A DNA stretch of 64,000 nt from Heterocephalus glaber (lineage: Eukaryota > Chordata > Mammalia > Rodentia > Bathyergidae). The stretch spans positions 346,951-410,950 of the forward strand of contig NW_004624748.1 in NCBI RefSeq assembly GCF_000247695.1, in the 5' to 3' direction. Below are positions 36,281-48,679 of this stretch, piece after piece. Position numbers and translations under genes: made by a program. A model generated the notes under the pieces. That model did no database searches. It worked only from the letters and a program-made list of their open reading frames with translations, and was not told the origin of the DNA. How positions within the stretch are numbered: position 1 is the stretch's first letter; every line of letters begins with the position of its first letter.

Positions 36281-37280
36281 CTATTCTGCAGTAATGAGAA
36301 TGCTTCATTAATCTCTCTTTTCTCTATCCGTCTCTATTATGGGAAGAATCAGACCAAATAGTCCTAGTTACTTCACTGAGAATTAGTTTTCTTACCAATA
36401 TTAAAAACCATAAAAGTAAATTTTATAGATGGCACTGGTGTTAGGTAGAGAAAACTTTCAGATATCCATTTGTTCCGTAAAATGGTTGGCATGTATTTTC
36501 ATATTTTTTGTAACTGCAGAAAGCAGGAAATACTGCCTTTTATGAAATGCTGAAAGAAAGCAACACAAGCTGAAATTGCCTGTCTAAAATCCCAGAACAG
36601 GATATACAATATAAACTTGGGCAGAAAAACACCCTTTGCAGCATATGAATGTTGGATGAGCATCATGCAATAGAACACAGTTGCTCATTTGACTCAGGAC
36701 AATGTCTTGCTCAGTTTTGAAAAAGTTGTTTCTACATATCAATTTCAATTCGGCTTATAAAAAGGTACAAAATGGCAAATAGAGCAAAAGCACTATACAG
36801 ATCTGAATATAGCTAACAAAATTATTTCTAAAAGTTGCATTTCTCAACTGGCCAGCTTTCTCACAATTCTACACACAGAATATTTTATCTTAGAAATTAC
36901 AATTGGAAAATACTGTAAAATTCTTTTTATATCTCTTTGTATTTTACTTTTCCTTTGGCAAATGCATAAGTCAAAACTTTCTTGCTCATCTCAGAGGTCT
37001 GGAGCTCTGCCTTCTTCTACCCTCAAGTCCTTAATGTCCACCTGCTCAGTTTAGATGAAAGCCAGTGCAGGCCCCAGGGAAAAATTGCTTTACTGCCCAG
37101 CAGCAGACAAGAATTTGAGTTGACCATATTCACTGAACTCAATTTTAGAGATCACAAAGAGTTTTCTGTTGAACCTTCACTCTCCTCAAGCATCCTTCCT
37201 CCAACCCAAGCATGTAACCTTTTCATTGGTGCTTAAAATCATTTTCTATAGTGGTTCTCATCACTGGTTTAAAACTGAAA
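36281..37280. other. Intronic DNA without recognised elements
   Basis: Nothing recognised; open frames at 36982-37378 lack domains. Confidence 0.35.
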
Positions 37281-37284
37281 GTTC

Positions 37285-37395
37285 CAACATAGTAAGAGAT
37301 CCATGTGGGCAGAGATTATGTCTGCCTTTGCTCACTGAAATGTCTTTAACCTTTAGTTCAGTGCCTAGCACATACTAAAAACTGAGTAAATATGG
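37285..37395 (+). mobile_element. L2 LINE 3' fragment
   Basis: GGGCAGAGATTATGTCTGCC, then AGTGCCTAGCACATACT is the L2 3' end. Confidence 0.65.
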
Positions 37396-37450
37396 ACAGA
37401 TGGGTGAACAGACAGATGGACGGACGGATGGATGGATGAACAGATGTATG
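37394..37450. repeat. (ATGG/ACGG)n-type microsatellite
   Basis: Imperfect tetranucleotides GACA/GATG/GACG/GATG continue for about 55 bp (GGACGGACGGATGGATGGAT in the middle). Confidence 0.88.
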
Positions 37451-38138
37451 GCTAAAGACACAAAATATCAGAATTGTGCTTAGTTCCTAGACTATGCAGT
37501 GGTTATCCACAAATGTCATTGTAAACCTATTTAAATAATTGTTAAGTATGGTGATATATGAATTTATTTATATATGGAAGTGTATTAGCAATGAAGTGAT
37601 GAAGAAATTTTCAGTAAGTATAAATAAGCTACATAGCCAGGTTTTATTCCCTATCAAACGATCACTCTCATTTTCAAAAGAAAAACTGTTAGTTTTGGAA
37701 ACACAGATCAATAATTTTACACTAGAAACATAAAAAAGTTACAAATGTAGTTATCAATCAGATATCCTTAAAAACTTACTCAAGAAAAAGGAAATTATCA
37801 GAAAGAGGCACTATATCACTAAAAATAAGCTGTATAAAATTCCCGTCAATTTTAGTTGTGATAAGTTAAGAAAATGTTTTGGCATAATATGTCTTGATTT
37901 GAAAAGATATTTGACAATGTTAATGTTCTCCATGGTCAAAATGGAAAAGTCTATTGCATGGTAGGACAGTAAGATGGATTCAAAATGATTTTAAAAATCA
38001 CTAAAAAGTGCATTAAAAAATGACTATCTTAATCTTCTTGTTTAACAGAATGTCCAACTTAAAACAGTAGAAGTGAACAGAAGGCACCAAGTTAAATAAT
38101 AAAATGACAAAAATACTAACAATTAGAAAGGTTTTTGT
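37451..38138. other. Intronic DNA without recognised elements
   Basis: Nothing recognised. Confidence 0.35.
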
Positions 38139-38236
38139 GGGCCGAGCACATAGCTCAGTGGCACTGTGCCTGCCTGGCAAGTGCAAAGGTCCTGAGTTTG
38201 ATCCCTGCTACTTAAAAAAAAAGAAAGAAAGAAAGA
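38139..38236 (+). mobile_element. ID SINE with (GAAA)n tail
   Basis: GGGCCGAGCACATAGCTCAG and GAGTTTGATCCC lie before an A tail that has become (GAAA)n. More divergent than the young group. Confidence 0.9.
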
Positions 38237-38628
38237 TTGTAAAATGAATGAAACAATTATAATTTCTAGAAGTCTTAAGCACCTGATCAAGCACAGGGTG
38301 GCTCTGATGGTACAGAAGGAATGACTCGGAGAGGTGGAGAATGCTAGGAGAAAAATAAACTTACATACTTTTCACTTCTAAACTAAGAGTCTAAAGTATC
38401 TATACAGAAGGGAAATGGCAAGTGGTGGTCTAATGAATTTATAAAAAATATGGCAAGAATAGAGATAGGAGTAAAACTTCATATAATAGGAAGATAATCC
38501 AAAAGCTAATCATGAAAAGAGCCATACAATTAATATTTGCAGGCAATACTGATTTAATCATGATTAAAGCTGTGGCTGATATAAGACAGTTTCATTTTTA
38601 GTACTATAACTGTTAGTGTCATAGCAAC

Positions 38629-38630
<2 letters not shown>

Positions 38631-38668
<38 letters not shown>

Positions 38669-38681
38669 CGCGCGCGTGCGC
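38631..38681. repeat. (TG)n followed by alternating CG tract
   Basis: About 18 TG dinucleotides (38631-38666) are followed by AA and then CGCGCGCGTGCGC (38669-38681). This alternating purine-pyrimidine tract is a classic Z-DNA-prone sequence. Confidence 0.95.
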
Positions 38682-39204
38682 TGTTTGGTTTTTTCCTAAG
38701 TATTTAAGTAATGTAAATGAAGTTATTCTTTTAAAAGGAATGCTCAAAGTAAGCAGAACCCTGTAATTTCAGTTTACATTCTTTATTTCCTCATCCAATC
38801 AGACTCAGTAAGAATCCTTAATTCCTACTAGTATAAACATGCAACTATTCAATTGAAACTGTAAATAAGAAGGAAACAGCATTTTTTGTAGTCCAAATTT
38901 AGGCATGCTTTTTCTTTTTAGGAAACTTCAAGTGATGCCTCATACCACATATCAGGCTGAAGAATTATTCCAATCAATATTTATGAGCACACATGTTGAA
39001 GATTATCACTGTAACCATTAAGTAGGGAGGAAAGACATGAACTGGGCAAGGATATTATGTCACAGGGCAAGGAACTTAAGGAGTTGTATCTGTGTCCTAC
39101 CTCAGAAGCAATCAGAAACCAAAGTAATAAGTTTTCACCGAAATACTTAAGACACATAAAACTGAACGCAATGAAACATAAAATATACATTTAAGACACA
39201 GAAA
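38682..39204. other. Intronic DNA without recognised elements
   Basis: Nothing recognised. Confidence 0.35.
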
Positions 39205-39410
39205 GGCCGGCATTGTGGTGCATACTGTAATCTCAGCTACTTGGGAGGCAGAGACAGGAGAACCATAAATTCAAGACCAGCCTGGGCAACTTAGTAAGAC
39301 TCTGGCTTAAAAAATAAAATTAAAAAGGATGAGGATCTAGCTCAGTGGTAGAGTACTTGCCTAGCACATGTGAGGCCCCGGGCTCAATCATCAATACCAT
39401 GAAGAAACAA
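39205..39410 (+). mobile_element. B1-dID SINE
   Basis: A B1-like half (GGCCGGCATTGTGGTGCATAC, TCAAGACCAGCCTGGGC) is joined by an A-rich linker to an ID-like half (ATCTAGCTCAGTGGTAGAGT, GGGCTCAATC). Short flanking match ACACAGAA on both sides. Confidence 0.9.
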
Positions 39411-41049
39411 ACACAGAACAATCTAGTCGCTCATCGAAGGCTCAGATTTCCAGTTGTTTGCTGATTAAACTTTTTGTGTGTGTGAGCCTACACTGGGAAC
39501 CAGAGAACATCTGGGCCCTCATATTCTAGAAGTATGTACATAGGAACAAATACAGAGTACAGACAGAGCCCTTCTACAAATCTATGAAATAAGAAGCCCT
39601 GATGTAGAGGTTCAAGTTCTAGGCTCAGTAAATAATACAATACTGTATGTGCTCTCCTGTTGCACAAAAGATTCTTCAATAGTAAGAAGTAAAACCTTTA
39701 TCCCTAATTGTTGAGGCTTTAAGAAGTAAAACACACCACTGTCAAGTATTCTACATGAAGTAAGCTTGGCCACTTATCTCATTTTTGTTCAATTCTAACA
39801 GGCATTGTTAATGGTCCCTGCTCTTCTCTGCTCTCTTTGCCTACCTGTCCCACCCTCTGTTTGCTTTTATGATCACCTAGTACTTTAAGCATCATTCACT
39901 GCAAATAGCCAAATCTTAACTTTCTGAGTTTGGATCCACCAAGTCAGCCAGGGTCATACAGTCTTAAGCATCTAGGTCAAGAGGCTAAGGGCAAAAGGAT
40001 AAGAATTCACAGGAAAGTAATGAATAATGTTATTGAGGTGAAAGGTGAGATTAGCAATCTAATGTCTGATGACTGCAAATGTGCTAGCTTATATTCTCAT
40101 AAAGGAAAAAACAACCAGGACTGAAACTAAATGCATTACACACCATTTTTTTTAAACGAGATGCAAGGTACACTGTTTTGTGACAAATTCTAAAAATGTA
40201 TGCAATTTTAAATACAAGAATATTTTCAATACAAAACAAATCTGGTGGAGAATTTCTCCTATCAAAATAAGTGAAAATAGGAAACAGACATTTCATTGTT
40301 TCTTAAATGTTCCCATTTTTATTAAGGAAAAAAATAAATGGAACAAATTAGGATAGATTATTCTACAAATTAAATTTGAACATCTATCAACAGACCTTAA
40401 CCTTCAAATAAAGACATTTTAATGTATATTTTTAAAAAGAACTATTCAACTGGACTTTGTTCTGTGATTGCCAAATACTTGGGGAATCCTAATGAAATAT
40501 TTAAAAAGGTCATTTTTAAGGGATCAATAATCATAAAATAGATTAAAATTTATCAATAAATATGTGCACTTAAGGAAAACAACAAAGCTGTAAGCAGAAA
40601 ATTTCTGAACAGTAAAATTTTAAGCCCTATTTTACATGCTATAACTTTTCACAAAATTCTTTCAGTTTGTAAGTTTTTAAATGGTAAATGTATATTAAGT
40701 CCACAAAAATGTACTGGAAAAATCTCTTATTTAGTAAATCTTTTCTAATATAAATATTAATGAGAAGGCTAATATTTATTTTGAAACCTTACAGTAGATA
40801 CTTACAAAAAAGAAGCTTGAAATATTATTCCTCTATTTCCTACTGTTTCAAATCACAGATATCTCCAGATATAATTCAAGACATACATGTGGGTCCATGG
40901 CACCTTCTCTAATCACTCCAGAAAAGATGTGAAGTGCCTGGGCAGAAGATGTTCAGCTTTACTGCAATTTATCTATGCATCTTTCCTATCAAAAAGGGAA
41001 AGAGCATATTATACTAGGAAAAAAACATTTTGGACTTACCTGATCCATT
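39411..41049. other. Intronic DNA without recognised elements
   Basis: Nothing recognised; very AT-rich around 40300-40800. Confidence 0.4.
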
Positions 41050-41175
41050 TGCATTCCAGCACAGTCACTAGCTTGCTCCATGCTCTTGATCATTCTAAAC
41101 CTCAGCTTTCTTGTCTATGAAATGGGGTCGACATCACCTTACAGAGATGGTAAGAGTACAAATAAACATGGACTG
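41050..41175 (+). mobile_element. MIR SINE fragment
   Basis: AACCTCAGCTTTCTTGTCTATG followed by AAATGGGGTCGACATCACC is the MIR core. Confidence 0.7.
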
Positions 41176-42755
41176 CCTGTGATGTGCATATATTATATTC
41201 ATCAATTTTTCTGTATTTAAATCTTGTTCTCCCATCTACTCTGCAGAGCTGGGTCTAGCATCAATAGCTAGCTGGGTGATGAGTTGCTGAGTTGAGCCTG
41301 ACTGACAAGCCTGGAAATGTCGGGTAAGTGTACATGCAGGATTTGGGATGTGGTTCTATCCTTTATATGGAAAGATGTATCTCAAGAGTGATCGTTCCAT
41401 GTTCTCTTCCCTCCTCTGTCCTTGTTATATAGCTTATTTATCAGTTGAAAGCTCTGTAATCACCATACATGGGTGACCAGAAAGCTTTGCTATCTATCCT
41501 GAGTGTAGCAGACCAAGAAGCACAGGAGTGAAGGCAGAAAGATAATGTGTTAATAAACCCTGGCTTGTGATTCTGATGATGCTCACAGGACAATCATTTC
41601 CGAAACTACTGCTACACTTACTTGCATTTCAAACTTTACCATGCAGTTATGAAACGACTTTTAAATACATTTTCACAGACCACTACCATTTCATTTTATA
41701 CTAGTAAATTAAAAACTAGCATAAAGAAATCAACAAATAGTTATAACATAACATTCTAGTCATAACAAATTCCTCTCCATGCCCAGGAATGAAAAAGTCC
41801 AATGGCCAGATTTATTTTTAGTTTCATTTAAATTCCAAAAGACCTACCTCTTTGTAACAAGTGACATGCAAAAAAGCAGCTAAGGTACATGGGTACCAAA
41901 CTGCTCTTCAGAAAGTCCTAAGACAAGAGGGACAAGGGGAATGGGCTGCTTTCCTTCTCTGGAGTCCAGTTCCCTTCTACCCAGGTGCACACTGTTCTCC
42001 TGGTGGCTCTTTTCTGGCCATGGACCACCAGCGTGCAGACTGCAGGCTGCTCTGCTTCTAGTCATCAGAATGACTTTCAGTGGCTAAGGAATAGTCTACA
42101 CTGACAGGTCAGACTAGAAATCCCCACTTTGTTTTTAAATCTGCTGAGACTGCAGGGCAGGGGGAACAACATTTATTTTCCATTCAGGTTTATGTACTAT
42201 GCAAACACCCCTGGGGGACGTATTGCTTCCTTTGCTTTATTACAACTCAATTTTGCTTATAAACTAAACCTTCTCCAGGAGATTTTTAAATGAGAAGGCT
42301 TCTTCTACCTCTTCCTGGGACCAGAAACTCTTTCGCAAATCCTTTTAGACTTGCTCCTATGGCTCCAAAATGAGAGTGAAAATAAGCTCATTTTTCCCTG
42401 CTTTAATTTATAATCATTTTACCAGAGTTCATATAGAGTAGATTTGGGTCAGAATGATTAGCGTGTACAGCACAGTTAAAGTCTGTGAAAATAGTGGGAC
42501 TGTGGATGAAAATAGATTGCTTAGGTTGTTGGAGCTTTCTGCTTTAAATTTTGTGCTAAGAAAACTGGTAGAGGCTCACTTGAAAGATGTTAAATTAAGC
42601 ATTAGTTCCAATTTGTCCTATGGCAGGTACTAGTATTAAGTACTTGCTCTCCCTATTTCATTATAAATCCAAGATGCAAAGCTTTTGTGCTATTAACTAC
42701 AAATGAAAGAATGAAGTACATTTACTTTGCAAGCATAAATACAAGGTGGGAATTC
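41176..42755. other. Intronic DNA without recognised elements
   Basis: Nothing recognised; ORFs at 41861-42065 on both strands lack domains. Confidence 0.4.
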
Positions 42756-42913
42756 AAACTGTGAGACCTGAGTGACTCCATTTTAAAGTTTTGGCCTCAT
42801 TTTAGAGTAAAGGTGGCCTGGACATAAATTCTAGTTCCGAGAAAAACCACAAGATGCACTTTGGCCACCTGTCTGTGATAATGTCCAGCAGTCCCCTAGC
42901 AACTAGCCTAGCG

Positions 42914-43022
42914 ACAGCTAATCGGTAGCTGCCTCAATGTCCCAGATGCTCTTCTCGATGGTCCGCAACAGCTAATCAGTAGTTACCCCAATACCCCACT
43001 ATCCCAGATGTTCTTTTCGATG
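42914..43022 (+). repeat. Duplicated U3 block within the solo LTR
   Basis: ACAGCTAATCGGTAGCTGCC...CCCAGATGCTCTTCTCGATG (42914-42960) recurs with about eight extra bases and some changes as ACAGCTAATCAGTAGTTACC...CCCAGATGTTCTTTTCGATG (42968-43022). Enhancer repeats occur at this place in gammaretroviral LTRs. Confidence 0.88.
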
Positions 43023-43171
43023 ACTTGAGCAGCCGTTTGCAGTTCAGCGCGCAAGGCCCAGCCAACTAGGTTTAAACTTTCAAAACTTGCCAAATGCTAG
43101 CCAATTGTGTGATTTGCGTGTGATTTGAAACCCCGTGCCCTTTTCGAAACCCCGCGCCCTGCTGTAACCTC

Positions 43172-43178
43172 TATAAAA
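43172..43178 (+). promoter_or_regulatory. TATA box of the solo LTR
   Basis: TATAAAA lies about 25-30 bp before a plausible U3/R boundary near 43203 and 80 bp before the AATAAA. Position and spacing fit a retroviral promoter. Activity unknown. Confidence 0.75.
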
Positions 43179-43257
43179 ACTCCTGGTGTTTTAAAGTCAG
43201 GGCTCTCAATCTTGACCCGCTGCGTCAGTGACAATTGAGAGTCCCTGCTCGAGCTTG

Positions 43258-43263
43258 AATAAA
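43258..43263 (+). terminator. Polyadenylation signal of the solo LTR
   Basis: AATAAA in the R region of the LTR, followed by a GT-rich stretch (CGTGTGTTTG) about 8 bp downstream, as expected for a cleavage site. It points opposite to LHFPL6. Confidence 0.75.
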
Positions 43264-43338
43264 GGACCCTCGTGTGTTTGCATCGGAATCGGCTCCTTGG
43301 TGGTCTTTGGGGACCTCGCGATCCGGGCACAACAAAAC

Positions 43339-43564
43339 CTCTGCCTCCATTCTGCATTGAAAAAGGGTGGCTTCATGATGTCCAACCTGTGCAACCAGGG
43401 TCCAACCAGGATCACTCTCTGTTTCAAAGTTCTTCTGTCACCATTTTGAAATTCTCAACAATTTTTGAACTAAAGGCCTTGCATTTCCATTTTGCGTGTC
43501 CACCAATTATATCACCTTCCCTACTTTAGAGGTAAGAACACAATTACTCTATTGCCCTTAGCGT
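43339..43564. other. Intronic DNA next to the LTR
   Basis: No internal retroviral sequence follows the LTR. Confidence 0.4.
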
Positions 43565-43569
43565 TTTAC

Positions 43570-43720
43570 TAACAAATGGAATTCATTTGCTTATTCATTT
43601 AGCATTCAATGTCCTAATTTGCTGAGTCTTATGATGTGCTAAAGATGCAAGAAGCACCAATAAGAAAGAAATACTCACTAGCCTCTTACAGTTAACAGTC
43701 TAAAGAATACATCAAAACAG
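43570..43720 (+). mobile_element. Ancient dispersed repeat fragment, family not named
   Basis: ATTCATTTGCTTATTCATTTAG, then GATGTGCTAAAGATGCAAG and AACAGTCTAAAG fit the same ancient eutherian repeat pattern as 27050-27330. Confidence 0.35.
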
Positions 43721-44990
43721 TTAAAAATGGTAACATTTAAGGAAAAACATAGTTAAGTGTTAAACTAACCTTTAGAACGTAACAAAAATTCCATACAGCA
43801 GTTTAAAAGGATATATTCCTAAATTGAGCAAATCTACCCAACTCTGCTGGTCCTTCCTCTTCTCTGTACCGTGAGTGCTGCACAAAGAGTGATAAAGCAG
43901 TGTTCTTCCAAGCAAAACGGAAGTAGCAAACACTTGAGGGCCAATTGTAGTTGAATTTTGAGAAACTGTTTTCCAAACTTGGAATGGTTTACATTTAGGG
44001 AAGGAGTGTGAATGCTTCTGAGAGCAAATTAAAAGAATGAAACTTGAGTCATACACAATCAAGAGCTCCACTTGTCTCAAAAGTACCAACTTCCAAGCAT
44101 CCTCATGATCTGTTGTCCCATGTTTTTGGATCATCTACCAGTGGCAGTCTAGCATGGTGATCCTAATAAACAAGTAGTACTGCATTAACTGATCGCTTAT
44201 GGGTATCCTTGCCACAACTTAATATTACCACCTAGACTTGCCACTATTTTGAAATAGAAATGTTTGGTACAGAAGTAAGAATCTCCTGGTGGCTCACCAG
44301 AAAGGACACGTCCATCAACAAAGACTGAATTGCAGAGAAGCTTTCTAAATACATTCACCACTTTTAAAATAAAAATTGGCAGCAAGTCTCAACCCATACT
44401 ACTGGAAATTTCTCTGTTGTCTTTTCAGGAAAAGAGTAACCAAGTTAGTTTTTGTCTAATGTAAAAGGCTGAGTCAGTCATGAAATGATAGGAAAAAAGT
44501 ACACTGCTAAAGACCCCTGGCAAAAAAAAGACTGGATCAACATGAAGCTACAGCTGTGAACCATCTCTCAGTAACATTTGCAACTGTTAACTATTTCTGT
44601 GCCATCTGTTAGTATAAAGGCAAGTAAAATGGGAAAAAAAACCACACAAGATCATCATTTAGTATTAACTCAATCAGAAACCTTTACATTCAAGTAGGTC
44701 TTTCTTTTAAGCATAGACCTTGGGCATGCAAGACAGAAAATTCCATAGAATTTTCTTTACGCACTTAGGTGCCAAAGTATTAGATATAAGAAATGATCTC
44801 ACCAAATGAAAGGAGAATTAATGATATAATAGAGAATATAGATGAGGCATGTCAGAAAGCCTAAACTAGTATCTTAAAGATCTGGATACAAAATTTTCCA
44901 ATATAACTTATGGGAGTAGTCAAATACACGTAAAAATTGTGACAGATACAGAGTATGCTGAGAGATTACAGATAGGAGGGGAGGGAGGCT
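43721..44990. other. Intronic DNA without recognised elements
   Basis: Nothing recognised; an antisense open frame at 43772-44134 has no domain. Confidence 0.35.
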
Positions 44991-45049
44991 GACAATTAAG
45001 CATGGTAGACAGTGCTCTCCTCAACTCCCCATCATCAAAAAATATTGAT

Positions 45050-45430
45050 AAAGCTCCTTGGGAGCTCAGGAGAGGGAGGGTTTTCCAGCAGTGTAATCAC
45101 AGGAGAAGCTACAGAGAAGTCCAACAAGGTCTTGAAAGCCAAATAGACTTAGACCTCTGGAGAAGGGGAAATAAGGTGAAAGAACAGTGTCTGCGAAGGC
45201 ATGAAAATGAGATCATGTAGACAGGGCACAAAAAATTTCAGAAGATTCCATTTATCCGAAGTAGAGTGTACAAGAAGGTGGTCGGTGGATGGAAGTGTAA
45301 CCAATGTAGCCTAGAGCCACACTGTAGGGGGATTTTATTTTACAAAGATCACACAGGGTACTTTGAGCATGAAGGGTCACAACCACAGCCAAGATTACTC
45401 TACCAATAACATGAGGATGGTTGGGAAGAA
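45050..45430 (+). mobile_element. Possible body of an ancient dispersed repeat
   Basis: GAACAGTGTCTGCGAAGGC, then TTTACAAAGATCACACAGGG resembles later parts of an ancient eutherian repeat that ends with an 'AAAAAGATCACTCTGG' motif. Low certainty. Confidence 0.3.
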
Positions 45431-46366
45431 GAAAGGTATGCAAGAAGGGAACCCAGGTACATGACTTTGCACCCACCACACATCTTGAGAGTCATTTGGA
45501 AAGCATGGTGATAGGGCATCAAGACACTAATGAGATCATTATGTAATGCCAGATGACTTTTTAAATGGTCACCCAGAGGTCAGGACTCCTGACAGCATAT
45601 TTCAGTTACATATAATTGCATATTACATTAAGTAAATATCTCAAAGTATATTAAAGACAAAATTTCTTGCCTCTGGTCTCAAAATAATTTAGTGTTACAG
45701 AACTTTCTTCCAACCCATCTTTAACTTTAATTTCAAAATATTCTCATCTTTCTCTTACTGTGTGCTTGTTACAGTTTTTAAAGAACTAAATACAACCATC
45801 AAAGATATTTTCTTTGTATTTTTCTCAATTCCCCAGAGGATCAGAAATGAAAGCTCCAAAATTCCCTGAATTGAGCTCTAATCTTAGAGAACATTGCTTC
45901 AACACACATCTGCAAACATCACTGGCAAAGTTCATTTTGTGAAGATAGAAGAGCTATCTAGCTATATAACACAATACTGAAGCTTGTTGTTGGGAGAATA
46001 ACAATAACATCCTTCTGAAGGAAAGAGGCTAGCAACCAAAGCAATAGATTTATAAACTTCTCAGGGTTTGCCCTGTCTTACATTTATTTATTTTGTTCCA
46101 CTTGTCACAGTTTCAGACACAAATCTGCAGCATATTCTTGAGATTAAATGAAAAAGTATGTAAAAATTATATTCTGTATAATATAAAGCTTAATTAAAAG
46201 TATCTGACATAAATTGACTCAGAACTCTAAAGAATTAATTTTACCTTTCAAATAGTCTCTATGTTTATGCAAAAGAGATAAAATACAAATTTTATGAGCA
46301 GACAGTAATGAGGCAACCATTACATCAGAATGCACTGAAAAGAGATGGGTCTAAAGAAGGTTCTAA
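45431..46366. other. Intronic DNA without recognised elements
   Basis: Nothing recognised. Confidence 0.35.
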
Positions 46367-46450
46367 AGCTGGGATGTAGCTCACTACAAGAGTTACTAAA
46401 GCACTTGCCTAACAAATTTGTGGCCCTGGGTTCAACCCCTAGAACTGCCT
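46367..46450 (+). mobile_element. Older ID-type SINE
   Basis: AGCTGGGATGTAGCTCACTAC and GCCCTGGGTTCAACCCC are diverged A and B box regions. Confidence 0.8.
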
Positions 46451-46959
46451 AAGAGAAAAGGTCTCACAAAAGCAACAGATGATATTTAAAAGAATCACCA
46501 TAAGCAAGATAACTCATAATATGATGGCAGATGCAAAAGAGAACAACAACAACAAAAAAAAAAAAACACTTGTCCAAAATATCTATACAGATATCTAAAC
46601 GGCATCTCAAGTTAAGATCTGCAGAGGTCAAATACACCTAGTAACAAAGTGTATTTTCTACTTCCTGAGTAATAAATCACCTGCCATAAGAATATTATTG
46701 ATTTATAAACCAGATGGGGGAACACAGTGGGGAGCAATAGGAAACTAACAATAAATGAAAATATAACTAACATTCATTTTTTCTTTTGTTTCTTTGCAAT
46801 GCTGGGGATCATAGTTCTTTATAGTTCTTTCTTAGTCTGCTTCCATTCATTATTTTATCTCAATATCTACAATGCTACCCAGCACATTTAGTATATATTT
46901 GTGTTTAGAAATTTATTTGTGAGCAGTATTCAGTAAGTATTTGGGTAATGACCTATTTA
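46451..46959. other. Intronic DNA; short A-rich run
   Basis: AACAACAACAAC plus poly(A) at 46543-46566 is the only simple sequence. Confidence 0.35.
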
Positions 46960-47165
46960 CTGATAATAGTCACCATTTATTGGTATTCTACTTTATCAGG
47001 CCTGATATTGGGTGACTTTCATATACTGAGTTCACAAAAATTCAATGAATTAGTGTTATCATTAGTACTAAATGAAGGAACTGAGGTAAAAGTCAGTAAC
47101 TTGCCCAGAACCATGACGCTAAGGATTACGCCTAGATCATGTGTTCACTTTCTTTTCACAGCAAT
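46960..47165 (-). mobile_element. MIR SINE, antisense
   Basis: GTTATCATTAGTACTAAATGA, then GGAACTGAGGTAAAAGTCAG and TAACTTGCCCAGAACCATGA is the complement of the MIR core. Confidence 0.72.
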
Positions 47166-48679
47166 GTATGGTCACTGAAGAATGTGAACCCATGAGCAAA
47201 AAGCTTTACTTTAAGAACAGCTAATACAAGAAAATGCATTAACATTTAATTTTAGTTACAGTCTCAAGAAAACATTCATTTTTCGAATCTGACTACATTT
47301 AAAATCCTGAAGCATCTCACACGGGGAAAAAAGTGTTGTTATCCTAATCTTAGGCTATAAGTAATGCTACAAAAACAATGAGCCAAAAACTACAAGCCTA
47401 GCAAGCTAACTAGGAAAAGTAGAGAGAATTATAAACATCTCCCTTGTACAATATTTTCCACTGTATTCCCATCCCATCAGATCCATATTTCTGGATCTCA
47501 TCTAACTGGACTCCACAATTATGATGGTAAAACCACTCCATACAAAGTACAACTGTCTGAAATTACACTGAAGTCAAATGTATTTCAAAAGGTGCCACAT
47601 AAGGGAGAACTCACTGCTATGTAATTTAATGAAACCTACCGAGCTTGGAGGGCACAGGCACCCAAATTGAATTTTAAATGGTTCCAACCAGGGGGCTATA
47701 ATCAGGATAGCCACCAGTGGTGGGATGAGATAAATGAACTCACTTTCTCCCACGAGGTGATCAAAATAGAATGTCATGCGTATGCGTGAGATTCCGAAAA
47801 AGGAGGGAGGACATCAAATACCACCCTTAACATCTCTACTATTTTTACTACCTCATAGTCCTTTCTAGACTCTGCCTTCCCCAAGCAAGGTACCTTTCTG
47901 TTAATGAATGCCATGCAAAATGATCTTTTTTCTACACGCATTTTTTATTGCATTTTATTCCAGTAATAAAAACTGGTTTTTTAAAGTACAAATGTCTCCA
48001 AATTCCTGGTCCACCAGCATTATAATTATTAAGCAACTGGCAAAATTGGTAAGGAGGCTTAAAATTGGCGATTGAGTCAGACACTACTAGAAGCTTGCCT
48101 TTCAACCAGTGCAGCCACATGGCAAAGGATGATGTCAAGATATAAAGCCACGCTTTAACAGTAAATGAAGTAATGTTCTTTTGGGTTTTCAAGAACACTA
48201 ACTTTATGAATCTATATACTTACCCTAATCTTTCTCATGAGTTCATGTTTCCAACTGGCCACTTGAGACCTTTCTCCATGATCACTCTCTAGGTCACTAA
48301 GAAGACAGTGGCCAGGTAAATCTGAGAGAATTGCAGTCCAGTGAGACTTTAATCCTGGTGGGGACTTGGAAGAGATGGCAAAATACGGAAACCATGGCAG
48401 AGCCAACTAATAAAGTACGACATGGGCAGAAGGTTGAAATTCAGTGGCCATGTAGCTACTGTGGCCACCCCACCCCTCCAACAATGAGAAAACACTTTCA
48501 GCAGCAAAACATTCCTGAGCTCCTAATGCATGCTTGCCTGGCATTTGTTGTCGCTTTTGTAGTGTATGGCCTTCTCAATGGCAATATTGAATATTCAGAA
48601 GACAGAATTCAGGGTCTGCAGCTGAGCTTGCCTAAGGCTAGCATAAGCTGACCTTATTCATGAGCCTACCTAATATGTG
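47166..48679. other. Intronic DNA without recognised elements
   Basis: Nothing recognised; the plus ORF at 48331-48651 has no domain. Confidence 0.35.

Larger units (their letters stand above)
42760..43334 (+). mobile_element. Gammaretrovirus-type solo LTR with perfect 4-bp duplication
   Basis: The 575-bp unit starts TGTGAGACC and ends GGGCACAACA, with TG...CA ends in short inverted repeat (TGT/ACA). The bases AAAC flank it on both sides (42756-42759 and 43335-43338). The U3 contains a TATA box (TATAAAA, 43172-43178) and a direct repeat (42914-42960 and 42968-43022). AATAAA at 43258-43263 marks the R region. It is far richer in CpG than the intron around it. No primer binding site or internal sequence lies beside it, so it is the product of LTR-LTR recombination. 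It lies in antisense to LHFPL6. The 4-bp target is the size made by gammaretroviral (class I) integrases. Confidence 0.93.

Noticed and set aside
43097..43529. Overlapping ORFs over the LTR and its flank
   Set aside because: They run across the LTR end into intron and have no retroviral domain; LTRs do not encode protein.
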